DNA of 13,975 nucleotides, taken from Verrucomicrobiales bacterium. GTDB taxonomy: Bacteria; Verrucomicrobiota; Verrucomicrobiia; Verrucomicrobiales; DEV007. The notes under the pieces are model-generated. The model saw only the letters and a program-made list of their open reading frames with translations, did no database searches and was not told the DNA's origin. This document shows, piece after piece, positions 7,661 to 13,257 of this stretch. The stretch covers positions 1 to 13,975 of the forward strand of contig JABDJT010000246.1 in assembly GCA_013003335.1 (NCBI GenBank), in the 5' to 3' direction. Within the stretch, counting starts at the first letter, position 1. Every line of letters begins with the position of its first letter. The translations under genes were made by a program, and so were the position numbers.

Positions 7661-8620
7661 TCACGACTTTCTCCGCCAGGAAGGTGTGTGTCCGGCCTTT
7701 TCAAGCTGCCTGGCAGCCTTTGTCAGGATTTTCGCCGCGGCGCGGGGTTTTCCAATCGAATCGACTAGGGTGGCATAATTTTGCATCACCACTTCATACA
7801 ATTCGGGATCGTCGTCGATTGCCTGTTTCAAAATCTTTGTCGCCTCTTTGTAGAGCGGTTCGGCCTCTTCCAATTCGTCCATTTGATGGCAAACAACGGC
7901 GAGATTGAAGGCGGACTGGCCAATATCGATATCCTTTTTCGGAAGGAGCCGCCGCCGCATCGCGAGGGCCTTTTCGTGCCGGATCCTGGCGCCATCCAGC
8001 TCGTCGGCTACAAAGTAGAGTGTGCCGAGATTATTGTGAACGAGTGCTTCCTCGATCTCGCGGTCCGGTAATTCGGAAAAAATCTCGACGGCGCGCAGAT
8101 ACATCTGCTCGGCCTCCTCGTACTGTTTCCGGTTCCGGTAAATCATTCCGAGGTTGTTCGACAAATTTGCGACTGTTTCCAGGGGGACTGGATCGCTGTG
8201 TTGCAGGACATCGAGGGCTTCCTCGAACAGCGGGGTGGCTTCGTCTTCGTTCCCCTGCAAATCGAGCGCCGAGCCGAGATTTTGTTTCACTTCGGCGATA
8301 GAAATCTGGTCCTGGGGACGATCCCCGTGGACTCCGAATTCGAGTGCCTCGCGGAGCAGGGATTCCGCTTCTGGCAGTTTCCCGACCAATAACTTGGCCC
8401 GCCCGGCGAGAGCCACGGCTTCGAAATACGAATCCGCTTCCCCGGGATCGGAATCCGGCTCGCCGGCCGACCGGGTCAGCTTCAAAATGCTGTCAGCAAC
8501 CCGTTCGAGACGCTCTGGATCGACCTCATAGTCATCCGCTCCCGGATCGTGCGTACCCTCGGTGAGGAAGGAGGCGTGCAGGCGCAAAACTTTGAGCAGG
8601 TGGAACTGGCCTTCGGTCAT
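7661..8620 (-). CDS. Tetratricopeptide repeat protein
   Basis: This is a 319-residue, probably cytoplasmic TPR scaffold with no signal peptide or membrane segment. After an N-terminal region of about 60 residues come about six TPR-like units. Examples are NLGSALDLQGNEDEATPLF, NLGMIYRNRKQYEEAEQMY, NLGTLYFVADELDGARI and NLAVVCHQMDELEEAEPLY. The spacing of roughly 42 residues between units resembles kinesin-light-chain-type TPRs. The start chosen is ATG at 8620-8618 (MTEGQFHLLK). The frame stays open upstream to 8734, but that extension translates repeat copy 4 and has no TPR-like character, so it is probably spurious. The upstream Shine-Dalgarno match is weak. It is convergent with the kinase and divergent from the cytochrome gene. 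Its partners are unknown; a link to the neighbouring kinase is only positional. Confidence 0.88.
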   Translation of the reverse strand: MTEGQFHLLKVLRLHASFLTEGTHDPGADDYEVDPERLERVADSILKLTRSAGEPDSDPGEADSYFEAVALAGRAKLLVGKLPEAESLLREALEFGVHGDRPQDQISIAEVKQNLGSALDLQGNEDEATPLFEEALDVLQHSDPVPLETVANLSNNLGMIYRNRKQYEEAEQMYLRAVEIFSELPDREIEEALVHNNLGTLYFVADELDGARIRHEKALAMRRRLLPKKDIDIGQSAFNLAVVCHQMDELEEAEPLYKEATKILKQAIDDDPELYEVVMQNYATLVDSIGKPRAAAKILTKAARQLEKAGHTPSWRRKS

Positions 8621-8670
8621 CTGGCAGATTGCAATGTAGGGAATATTCGAAAATGCTGCGTGCGACAAGG

Positions 8671-8717
8671 AGCGATTCAACAGGGTTGGTTTGGCGAACC
8701 GACCCTGTTCATTCGAA
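8671..8717 (-). repeat. Dispersed 47-bp inverted repeat, copy 4 (reverse orientation)
   Basis: The arms are 8671-8686 (AGCGATTCAACAGGGT) and 8702-8717 (ACCCTGTTCATTCGAA), with 12 of 16 positions complementary. The 15-nt centre can also pair almost fully, using two G-T pairs, leaving a 3-nt loop. It lies in the divergent gap between the TPR gene (start 8620) and the cytochrome gene (start 8833). On the minus strand it reads MNRVGSPNQPC and then a stop. Confidence 0.9.
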
Positions 8718-8832
8718 ATCCGGTGAATCCGCACGCGGTTTTCGACTCGTAATTCCGTGTAAAAGCGGTCAGGATTGACTTTCCCAAAAACGGGTTTTCA
8801 GTCCGGCCAGAAAATTCAATCTCTGCTGTTTT

Positions 8833-9468
8833 ATGAGCGATCACCACTCCGAGGAATCCGAGAATCCGATTGGAAAAATAATCGGGATCATTTTCATGTT
8901 TGCCGTTCCGGCCGCACTTTTGCTGATGCTGGCAATGACCGGCGCAGCCTTTGTCGGCGGTCTGCGGGCCCCGGATCCGGCAGCAGTGGAGAAAGGCGCC
9001 ATTGGTCCGGGTGCTGCGGCCACCGGGAATCCAGCGGGAACCGGTGATGGCAACGCGGTTGCCACTTCTCAGATGGATCTGGGCAAAGCGGCCTACGCGA
9101 CCTGCGCAGCCTGCCACGGCCCCGATGGTACCGGAATGCCGGTCGGTCCGCTGAAAATGGCCCCGAGCCTCGTCGGATCAGAAATGCTGCTGGGTGATCC
9201 GGACCAGTCTCTGCTCATCGTTTTGAAAGGAATTCAGAAAGAGACAGCCGATTACGCCGGCGTGATGGCCACCCTGGCTGCTGCGCTGGATGATGAAAAA
9301 TTGGCTGCGGTTTTGACCTACACTCGCAACAGTTGGGGCAACAGCGCCCCGCCGGTGACAGTCGAGCAGGCCAAATCGGCCCGCGAGCGGTTCATGCCGA
9401 TCAATGCACCCGCCGGGATCAAACGCTCGGAAATCGCGGAGATAGTGGAGGCGCATTCCGGCGAATAA
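8833..9468 (+). CDS. Membrane-anchored monoheme cytochrome c
   Basis: This 211-residue electron carrier is held in the membrane with its heme domain in the periplasm. Residues 1-13 are polar. Residues about 14-43 form one hydrophobic span (IIGIIFMFAVPAALLLMLAM), an uncleaved anchor. A Gly/Ala/Pro-rich linker leads to the heme site C91-A-A-C94-H95. M145 in YAGVMATL is the likely second axial ligand. The domain matches class I cytochromes of the kind found with respiratory oxidases or dehydrogenases, but no oxidase or quinol-cytochrome c reductase gene lies here, so the partner is unknown. Residues after about 170 form a short unassigned tail. No Shine-Dalgarno site precedes the ATG. The gene is followed by an intrinsic terminator and is probably a single-gene unit. 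Confidence 0.9.
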   Translation: MSDHHSEESENPIGKIIGIIFMFAVPAALLLMLAMTGAAFVGGLRAPDPAAVEKGAIGPGAAATGNPAGTGDGNAVATSQMDLGKAAYATCAACHGPDGTGMPVGPLKMAPSLVGSEMLLGDPDQSLLIVLKGIQKETADYAGVMATLAAALDDEKLAAVLTYTRNSWGNSAPPVTVEQAKSARERFMPINAPAGIKRSEIAEIVEAHSGE

Positions 9469-9494
9469 CGTCCCTCTGACATATTTTTCTGACG

Positions 9495-9531
9495 ACCTCC
9501 GAATCCGAAGCGATTCGGAGGTTTTCTTTTT
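9495..9531 (+). terminator. Rho-independent terminator after the cytochrome c gene
   Basis: A perfect 11-bp stem (ACCTCCGAATC, 9495-9505, with GATTCGGAGGT, 9512-9522) has a 6-nt loop and runs into TTTTCTTTTT (9522-9531). It begins 26 nt after the stop at 9468. It is a conventional terminator, unrelated in sequence to the dispersed repeat, and occupies a boundary that carries no repeat copy. Confidence 0.92.
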
Positions 9532-9564
9532 CAGGGCACCAGCTAGATTTCGGACGGCTACCTC

Positions 9565-10833
9565 ATGCACATTTTCGAACTGACCGCTCTCCTGCTCGTG
9601 ATCGCCGCCGTGCTCGGCTTTCTGAATGTTCGCTATCTGAAACTGCCCACGACGATCGGCATTATGCTGATCAGCCTCGCGTTTTCGCTTGTGCTGGTGG
9701 TGGCGGGGCGGTTTTTTCCGGCAATCAGTGAGAGTGCGGAGCAAATTGTCGGGCAAATCGACTTCGGAAAAACGGTGCTGAACGTGATGCTGAGCTACCT
9801 GCTGTTTGCGGGCGCGTTGCATGTTGACCTGTCGGATTTGGCGAAGCAGAAATTCATCATCGGGGTGATGGCGACGGTCGGCGTGGTGATGTCGACGTTC
9901 CTGATCGGCACGATTTTTTATTTCCTGCTACCCGTGTTCGGATTTGAAATCGGATTTTTGCCCTGCCTGTTATTCGGCTCGCTGATTTCGCCGACGGACC
10001 CGGTGGCTGTACTCGGGATTTTAAAAAAAGCCGGGGTTTCCCGCAGCCTGGAAACGAAAATCACGGGCGAATCGCTGTTCAATGATGGCGTCGGCGTGGT
10101 CGTGTTCCTGGCGCTTCTCGGTTTGGTGACGGGCGATGCCGAATTGTCCGCCGGGCACATTACTGAGCTGTTTTTCCGCGACGCGATCGGCGGAATCATT
10201 TTCGGCGCAATGATTGGGTTCATCGCCTATTTCATGCTGAAAAAAATCGACAACTACCAGGTCGAGGTCCTGGTGACTCTAGCCCTCGTCACCGGTGGGT
10301 ATGTATTGGCCCATAAGCTCCATGTTTCCGGGCCGCTGGCGATGGTCGTGGCTGGATTGATGATCGGAAATCGCGGGAGACGGTTGGCGATGTCGGATAC
10401 GACCCGCCGGCACCTCGATATGTTTTGGGAATTGATCGATGAGGTCTTAAACGCGCTGCTATTCGCCCTGATCGGTATCGAACTGATCGTGATCGCGGAC
10501 GGGGTGACCGGCAAAACCCTGCTGCTCGGATTGCTTGCAATCGGGATCGTGCTGGCATCCCGATTCTGTGCTGTCTCGGTTCCGGTTTTGGCGCTGAAAC
10601 CATTCCGGCATTTCAGCCCGGGCGCAATCAAGATGCTGACCTGGGGCGGTCTGCGTGGCGGAATTTCTGTCGCTCTTGCTCTCGCCATTCCGAAGGAGGC
10701 GGGCCGTGACGTGTTTCTTGTCCTGACCTATGTGATTGTGATTTTCTCGATTTCGGTGCAGGGACTGACCGTCGGGAAATTGTATCAGCGCCTCGCCGGG
10801 AAAGAAGCCGAAGTCACGGCGGAAAATGAATAA
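9565..10833 (+). CDS. CPA1-type Na+/H+ antiporter
   Basis: This 422-residue inner-membrane protein would exchange Na+ (or K+) for H+, serving pH and salt homeostasis. It is hydrophobic throughout, with about 12 spans. Family motifs are clear: ISPTDPVAVLGILKKAGVSR with T144-D145-P146; ESLFNDGVGVVVFLALLGL with N173-D174, the pair expected in the ion site of electroneutral NhaP-like carriers; HVSGPLAMVVAGLMIGN; and WGGLRGGISVALALAIP. Almost no hydrophilic C-terminal tail follows the last span, so a large cytoplasmic regulatory domain is missing. The start at 9565 gives a normal first helix; no strong Shine-Dalgarno site is seen. The gene is separated from the cytochrome gene by a terminator and is convergent with eboB. 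Its last codons and TAA lie inside repeat copy 5. Ion specificity cannot be read from the sequence. Confidence 0.95.
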   Translation: MHIFELTALLLVIAAVLGFLNVRYLKLPTTIGIMLISLAFSLVLVVAGRFFPAISESAEQIVGQIDFGKTVLNVMLSYLLFAGALHVDLSDLAKQKFIIGVMATVGVVMSTFLIGTIFYFLLPVFGFEIGFLPCLLFGSLISPTDPVAVLGILKKAGVSRSLETKITGESLFNDGVGVVVFLALLGLVTGDAELSAGHITELFFRDAIGGIIFGAMIGFIAYFMLKKIDNYQVEVLVTLALVTGGYVLAHKLHVSGPLAMVVAGLMIGNRGRRLAMSDTTRRHLDMFWELIDEVLNALLFALIGIELIVIADGVTGKTLLLGLLAIGIVLASRFCAVSVPVLALKPFRHFSPGAIKMLTWGGLRGGISVALALAIPKEAGRDVFLVLTYVIVIFSISVQGLTVGKLYQRLAGKEAEVTAENE

Positions 10834-10870
10834 ACAGGGTGGTTCGGCGAGCGAACCCTGTTGGATCGCA
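10825..10870 (+). repeat. Dispersed 46-bp inverted repeat, copy 5
   Basis: The left arm is 10825-10840 (AATGAATAAACAGGGT) and the right arm 10855-10870 (ACCCTGTTGGATCGCA). The 8-bp core pairs perfectly, and 10 of 16 arm positions pair overall. The centre is 14 nt, one shorter than in the other copies. The copy covers most of a convergent gap. It contributes the antiporter's final Glu and TAA stop (10831-10833) and ends 8 nt before the end of the eboB gene. Confidence 0.9.
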
Positions 10871-10878
10871 ATCGGGGC

Positions 10879-11784
10879 TCACTCGATCAAATACTGGGAC
10901 ATCGCGGTTTCCACATCCATGCCGCCACGAAGCAGGGTATTGCCTTCGAAAAGTGCCGCGGGATCGACGCCCTCGCTGCCTTCCCAGTCGGATTCCGAGA
11001 CCTGGCCGCTCTGGCCGTAGGCTGCGAGTGGATTGTGATAGGTCACCTGCTCGATTTGCTCGATCGTGAGCCCGCGTTCTTTCATCAACGCCGCAGTTTT
11101 GGGAACGGCGAGCGGATCGGAGATCCCCCAGTCTGCGGCGCTGTCGACCACGATGTGCTCGGCTCCGTATTCCTCCATGATTTCCACCATGCGCTGATTT
11201 CCCAGCTTTGTGTGGGGATAAATCGTGAACGCTGCCCAGTATCCACGATCGAGAACCTCTTTCACCGTTTCTTCATTGTTGTGATCGATGACGACCTTGG
11301 ACGGATCGCAGCCGACGTCTTCCAGCACGTCCATCGTTCGGATCGTGCCGGTTTTCTTATCGCGGTGCGGTGTATGAATTTGAATCGGCAAATCCGCCTC
11401 CAGCGCGAGCACGGCCTGGGCGCGGAGGTATTTCTCTTCGGCGGCAGTCTGGTCGTCGAACCCGATTTCGCCGATCCCGACCACACCCTCTTTGCAGATG
11501 TAAAGCGGCATCAATTCCAGCACCTGCTCGGCGAGCTTTTCGTTGTTCGCTTCCTTCGGATTCAGTCCGATGGTGCAGTAGTGGGCGATGCCGAACTGGC
11601 TGGCGCGGAATCGTTCGAAGCCGATCAGCGAATTGAAATAGTCCTTGAAGGTCCCGACCTCGGTGCGCGGCTGTCCCTGCCAGAATGAGGGTTCGACGAT
11701 CGCGGTAACCCCCGCCGCGGCCATGCGTTGGTAATCATCGGTCGTGCGGGAGACCATGTGGACGTGGGAATCGAAGAAGCGCAT
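10879..11784 (-). CDS. eboB: EboB-like TatD-family metal-dependent hydrolase
   Basis: This 301-residue protein has a TIM-barrel metallohydrolase fold of the TatD/amidohydrolase type, probably cytoplasmic. Likely metal ligands are visible: H7 and H9 (SHVHM), E106 (GIGEIGFD), H137 (IQIHTPHRDK), H168 (VIDHNNE) and an Asp in VVDSAADWG (214 or 218). The stretches EPSFWQGQPRT, GFERFRASQFGIAHY and LNPKEAN are typical of the EboB branch rather than of DNase-like TatD. In ebo clusters this gene normally travels with eboA, eboC (UbiA prenyltransferase), eboD (sugar-phosphate cyclase), eboE and eboF. Here only eboA is next to it, 34 nt upstream on the same strand, indicating one operon. The substrate is unknown. 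The start at 11784 begins directly at the first barrel strand; no Shine-Dalgarno site is evident. It is convergent with the antiporter. Confidence 0.87.
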   Translation of the reverse strand: MRFFDSHVHMVSRTTDDYQRMAAAGVTAIVEPSFWQGQPRTEVGTFKDYFNSLIGFERFRASQFGIAHYCTIGLNPKEANNEKLAEQVLELMPLYICKEGVVGIGEIGFDDQTAAEEKYLRAQAVLALEADLPIQIHTPHRDKKTGTIRTMDVLEDVGCDPSKVVIDHNNEETVKEVLDRGYWAAFTIYPHTKLGNQRMVEIMEEYGAEHIVVDSAADWGISDPLAVPKTAALMKERGLTIEQIEQVTYHNPLAAYGQSGQVSESDWEGSEGVDPAALFEGNTLLRGGMDVETAMSQYLIE

Positions 11785-11818
11785 TGCAATAGAAGGGTTC
11801 AGTTTTGTCGTTCGAAAT

Positions 11819-12682
11819 CTAGATCTGTTCGCCCAGGGTTCTCCACGTCAGCCGACCGTCGGCAACGTCGTCGAGAAAGGTTTTCACGCGGTCCCGGAGG
11901 TGATCGAGAATTCCCTCTTCGTCTTTCGCGACGATCAGCGCGACGGCTTCGAGGCGGCCCGGTTCATCGGTTGAAGCAACCCGTTCAAGGTCGGCGACGA
12001 TCTGCGGGTTGGAAATGAAATTCGCGCAACTGCGCCACAGTTCGGGCGACACCCAGCGGCCGGCAGCCCAGCGTTCGTGGGCGTAATTGGACAGCGCTTC
12101 CGCCAGTGTCGCATTTGCGCGCAAATCGATGCCATAAATCCGGTAAAGCGGGCGGCTCATGAACAGGGCTTTCAGCACCAGTTGGTTCCAGGCTTCTTCC
12201 GGGAAGTGAGCGGAAGGGAAGGGGTTGTCCAGCGCGATGGAGTCGAATATATCGACGATGTTTGTCCGCAAACCCTCCCGAGCCAGCGGCACGAGTTCGT
12301 CCGGCTCCGGCAAAAGCGGAAAGGCGGAAAAAATGGCAACCTGCTCGCGAATGTCCGCCGTGTTCAGCAACGCGTTCAGATTTTCGAGAAAAACGGACTT
12401 TTCCTGTTCGCCGAGGACCAGCAGCAGGATCACCCGTGCGAGTCGGAATTCGTCCCAGTTGTGGATCGTGAATCCCGGAACCTCCGCATCGATCGTCTTC
12501 AAATCTTGCTCCGCTGGCTCGACGAGTGCATTTTTATCAAACCAACGCGACACGCCGGAAAATGCGTAATAGAACGGGCGCTGCTCGAATTTGTCCCGCT
12601 GGGCGTTCACCGTCTCCTCCAGCCAGTCAAAAGCTTCGGGGGAGGCGGATTGTTTGAGGATTTTCAGGAGCGAATCGACCAT
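11819..12682 (-). CDS. eboA: EboA-domain protein
   Basis: This 287-residue, mostly alpha-helical soluble protein has no signal peptide or membrane span. Residues about 150-215 carry the EboA signature: DNPFPSAHF, EAWNQLVLKALFMSRPLYRI, GIDLRANATLAEAL and YAHERWAAGRWVSPELWR. The N-terminal half contains HEAT-like helical pairs (LARVILLLVLGEQEKSVFL). Ebo clusters occur in cyanobacteria, Bacteroidetes, some proteobacteria and algal endosymbionts, and have been linked to export or maturation of secondary metabolites such as scytonemin. The biochemical role of EboA itself is unknown. It heads the eboA-eboB operon, ending with TAG 34 nt before eboB. Repeat copy 6 lies 13 nt upstream of the start codon, and no Shine-Dalgarno site intervenes. 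Confidence 0.88.
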   Translation of the reverse strand: MVDSLLKILKQSASPEAFDWLEETVNAQRDKFEQRPFYYAFSGVSRWFDKNALVEPAEQDLKTIDAEVPGFTIHNWDEFRLARVILLLVLGEQEKSVFLENLNALLNTADIREQVAIFSAFPLLPEPDELVPLAREGLRTNIVDIFDSIALDNPFPSAHFPEEAWNQLVLKALFMSRPLYRIYGIDLRANATLAEALSNYAHERWAAGRWVSPELWRSCANFISNPQIVADLERVASTDEPGRLEAVALIVAKDEEGILDHLRDRVKTFLDDVADGRLTWRTLGEQI

Positions 12683-12695
12683 TGAAATGATTTTT

Positions 12696-12742
12696 TACGA
12701 ATGAACAGGGTTTGTTCATCGAATCAACCCTGTTTGATCGGA
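12696..12742 (+). repeat. Dispersed 47-bp inverted repeat, copy 6
   Basis: The left arm is 12696-12711 (TACGAATGAACAGGGT) and the right arm 12727-12742 (ACCCTGTTTGATCGGA); 12 of 16 positions are complementary with a perfect 8-bp core and a 15-nt centre. It lies just upstream of eboA, so it is in or next to that gene's promoter or leader rather than behind a gene. The plus strand reads MNRVCSSNQPC from the ATG at 12701. Confidence 0.9.
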
Positions 12743-12912
12743 AACAGCCGGGTTTGGCTTGCGACCGTTTCTCGATCCAAACAACTAAGAAAGCGGTAAG
12801 AATCGGCCTATTTTTTGGCATTTTTCGATCAAATTTGATAATTTTTGTAAAAATAAGATTTATTTTTTATAAAAAATTAGACAAATCTCCCGAAATCGGG
12901 TAAAGTTATGTC
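12743..12912. other. Non-coding AT-rich island with palindromes
   Basis: No credible gene was found between eboA and the tRNA. From about 12810 to 12890 the DNA becomes very AT-rich, unlike the rest of the window. It holds two perfect palindromes, ATCAAATTTGAT (12828-12839) and TTTTTTATAAAAAA (12863-12876). These are followed by the inverted repeat CCCGA-AA-TCGGG (12889-12900) lying between the possible -35 and -10 boxes. The arrangement looks like a regulated promoter region with operator-like sites. A bound regulator is inference. Confidence 0.5.
12878..12906 (+). promoter_or_regulatory. Candidate promoter for a small RNA
   Basis: TAGACA (12878-12883) and TAAAGT (12901-12906) are 17 bp apart and match the sigma-70 boxes at five and four of six positions. 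They lie downstream of an AT-rich tract that could act as an UP element. The predicted start is near 12913. Confidence 0.35.
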
Positions 12913-13033
12913 GAACGGGTAAACTCACTAGAGTTTCAGTTTCATTGCTTGGTTGTTGTTGTGATCAACAGGATTTAGTCAGTTCTTGAGATCCACACAA
13001 AAGAGCCTCTTCCAAACCGGGAGAGGTTCTTTT
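12913..13033 (+). ncRNA. Candidate small non-coding RNA of about 120 nt
   Basis: This span has a possible promoter just upstream, no meaningful open reading frame (the ATG at 12908 reaches a stop after four codons), and three potential stem-loops. They are AAACTC/GAGTTT with loop ACTA (12921-12936), TGTTG/CAACA with loop TGAT (12957-12970), and the terminator hairpin at 12999-13033. It resembles no RNA family I recognise. It could instead be a leader, or unrelated sequence before a terminator. The promoter call is weak. Confidence 0.35.
12999..13033 (+). terminator. Bidirectional intrinsic terminator hairpin
   Basis: AAAAGAGCCTCTTCC (12999-13013) and GGGAGAGGTTCTTTT (13019-13033) form a 15-position stem with 13 Watson-Crick and two G-T pairs and a 5-nt loop. 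A short T run closes it on each strand. No protein gene ends here, so it either ends a small RNA from the left or insulates the tRNA gene. Confidence 0.75.
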
Positions 13034-13037
13034 GCGT

Positions 13038-13066
13038 TTGGCAGACGGCGGATGTTGCGGGAAGAT
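13038..13066 (+). promoter_or_regulatory. Possible tRNA-Leu promoter
   Basis: TTGGCA (13038-13043, five of six) is followed after 17 bp by GAAGAT (13061-13066, three of six). Transcription would begin about 15 nt before the tRNA. The -10 match is poor, so this is tentative. Confidence 0.25.
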
Positions 13067-13087
13067 GTGCCACCCGCGCGAAAAGAA

Positions 13088-13172
13088 GCCGACGTGGCGG
13101 AATTGGTAGACGCACCGGACTTAAAATCCGTTGGTCATTGCGACCGTGGGGGTTCAAGTCCCCCCGTCGGCA
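13088..13172 (+). tRNA. tRNA-Leu (anticodon UAA)
   Basis: This 85-nt class II tRNA decodes UUA and probably UUG. The acceptor stem GCCGACG (13088-13094) pairs exactly with CGTCGGC (13165-13171), with discriminator A at 13172. The D arm TGGCGGAATTGGTAGACGC is typical of leucine tRNAs. The anticodon loop CTTAAAA (13120-13126) contains TAA at 13122-13124. A long variable arm (about 13132-13147) and the T arm with GGTTCAAGTC follow. The 3' CCA is not encoded. No integrase or attachment-site duplication is seen beside it. Confidence 0.97.
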
Positions 13173-13222
13173 CTTTTTCAATCTAAGTGCGCGTGCAGTA
13201 TGTTTCCGCCATCCGCCCGTGC

Positions 13223-13251
13223 TTGACACCCCGCCTGTGCGGTCCAAAAAT
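13223..13251 (+). promoter_or_regulatory. Promoter of the PQQ-like propeller gene, possibly leaderless
   Basis: A perfect -35 box TTGACA (13223-13228) is followed after 17 bp by AAAAAT (13246-13251; four of six). The expected start site, about 7 nt beyond the -10, falls on the ATG at 13258. This would give a leaderless mRNA, consistent with the lack of a Shine-Dalgarno site. Confidence 0.5.
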
Positions 13252-13257
13252 CCGGTT

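Noticed and set aside
8621..8734. N-terminal extension of the TPR protein from 8734.
   Set aside because: The extra 38 residues translate repeat copy 4 and its flank; MTEGQFHLLK at 8620 is a more natural start.
10861..11688. A 275-codon plus-strand frame opposite eboB.
   Set aside because: eboB on the minus strand has clear metal-ligand motifs; the opposite frame is a shadow.
291..12742. CRISPR array or integron attC interpretation of the repeats.
   Set aside because: Copies are 1.1-4 kb apart, diverged and in both orientations, with whole genes between and no cas or integrase gene.
12712..12903. A 63-codon plus-strand frame in the AT-rich region.
   Set aside because: It starts in repeat copy 6, has a Phe/Ile/Lys-rich composition expected of AT-rich non-coding DNA, and has no ribosome binding site.
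12965..12982. ATCAACAGGATTTAGTC as a degraded seventh repeat half-site.
   Set aside because: Only about half the arm is recognisable and no partner arm lies at the right distance; chance is likely.
13088..13172. tRNA-Leu as an integration site for a mobile element.
   Set aside because: No integrase, no duplicated tRNA 3' end and no compositional shift are seen on the right side.
12975..13247. Open frames on both strands over the tRNA (AELVDAPDLKSVG... on plus, CRRGDLNPHG... on minus).
   Set aside because: These peptides are classic translations of a tRNA gene. The sequence is fully explained by tRNA-Leu.
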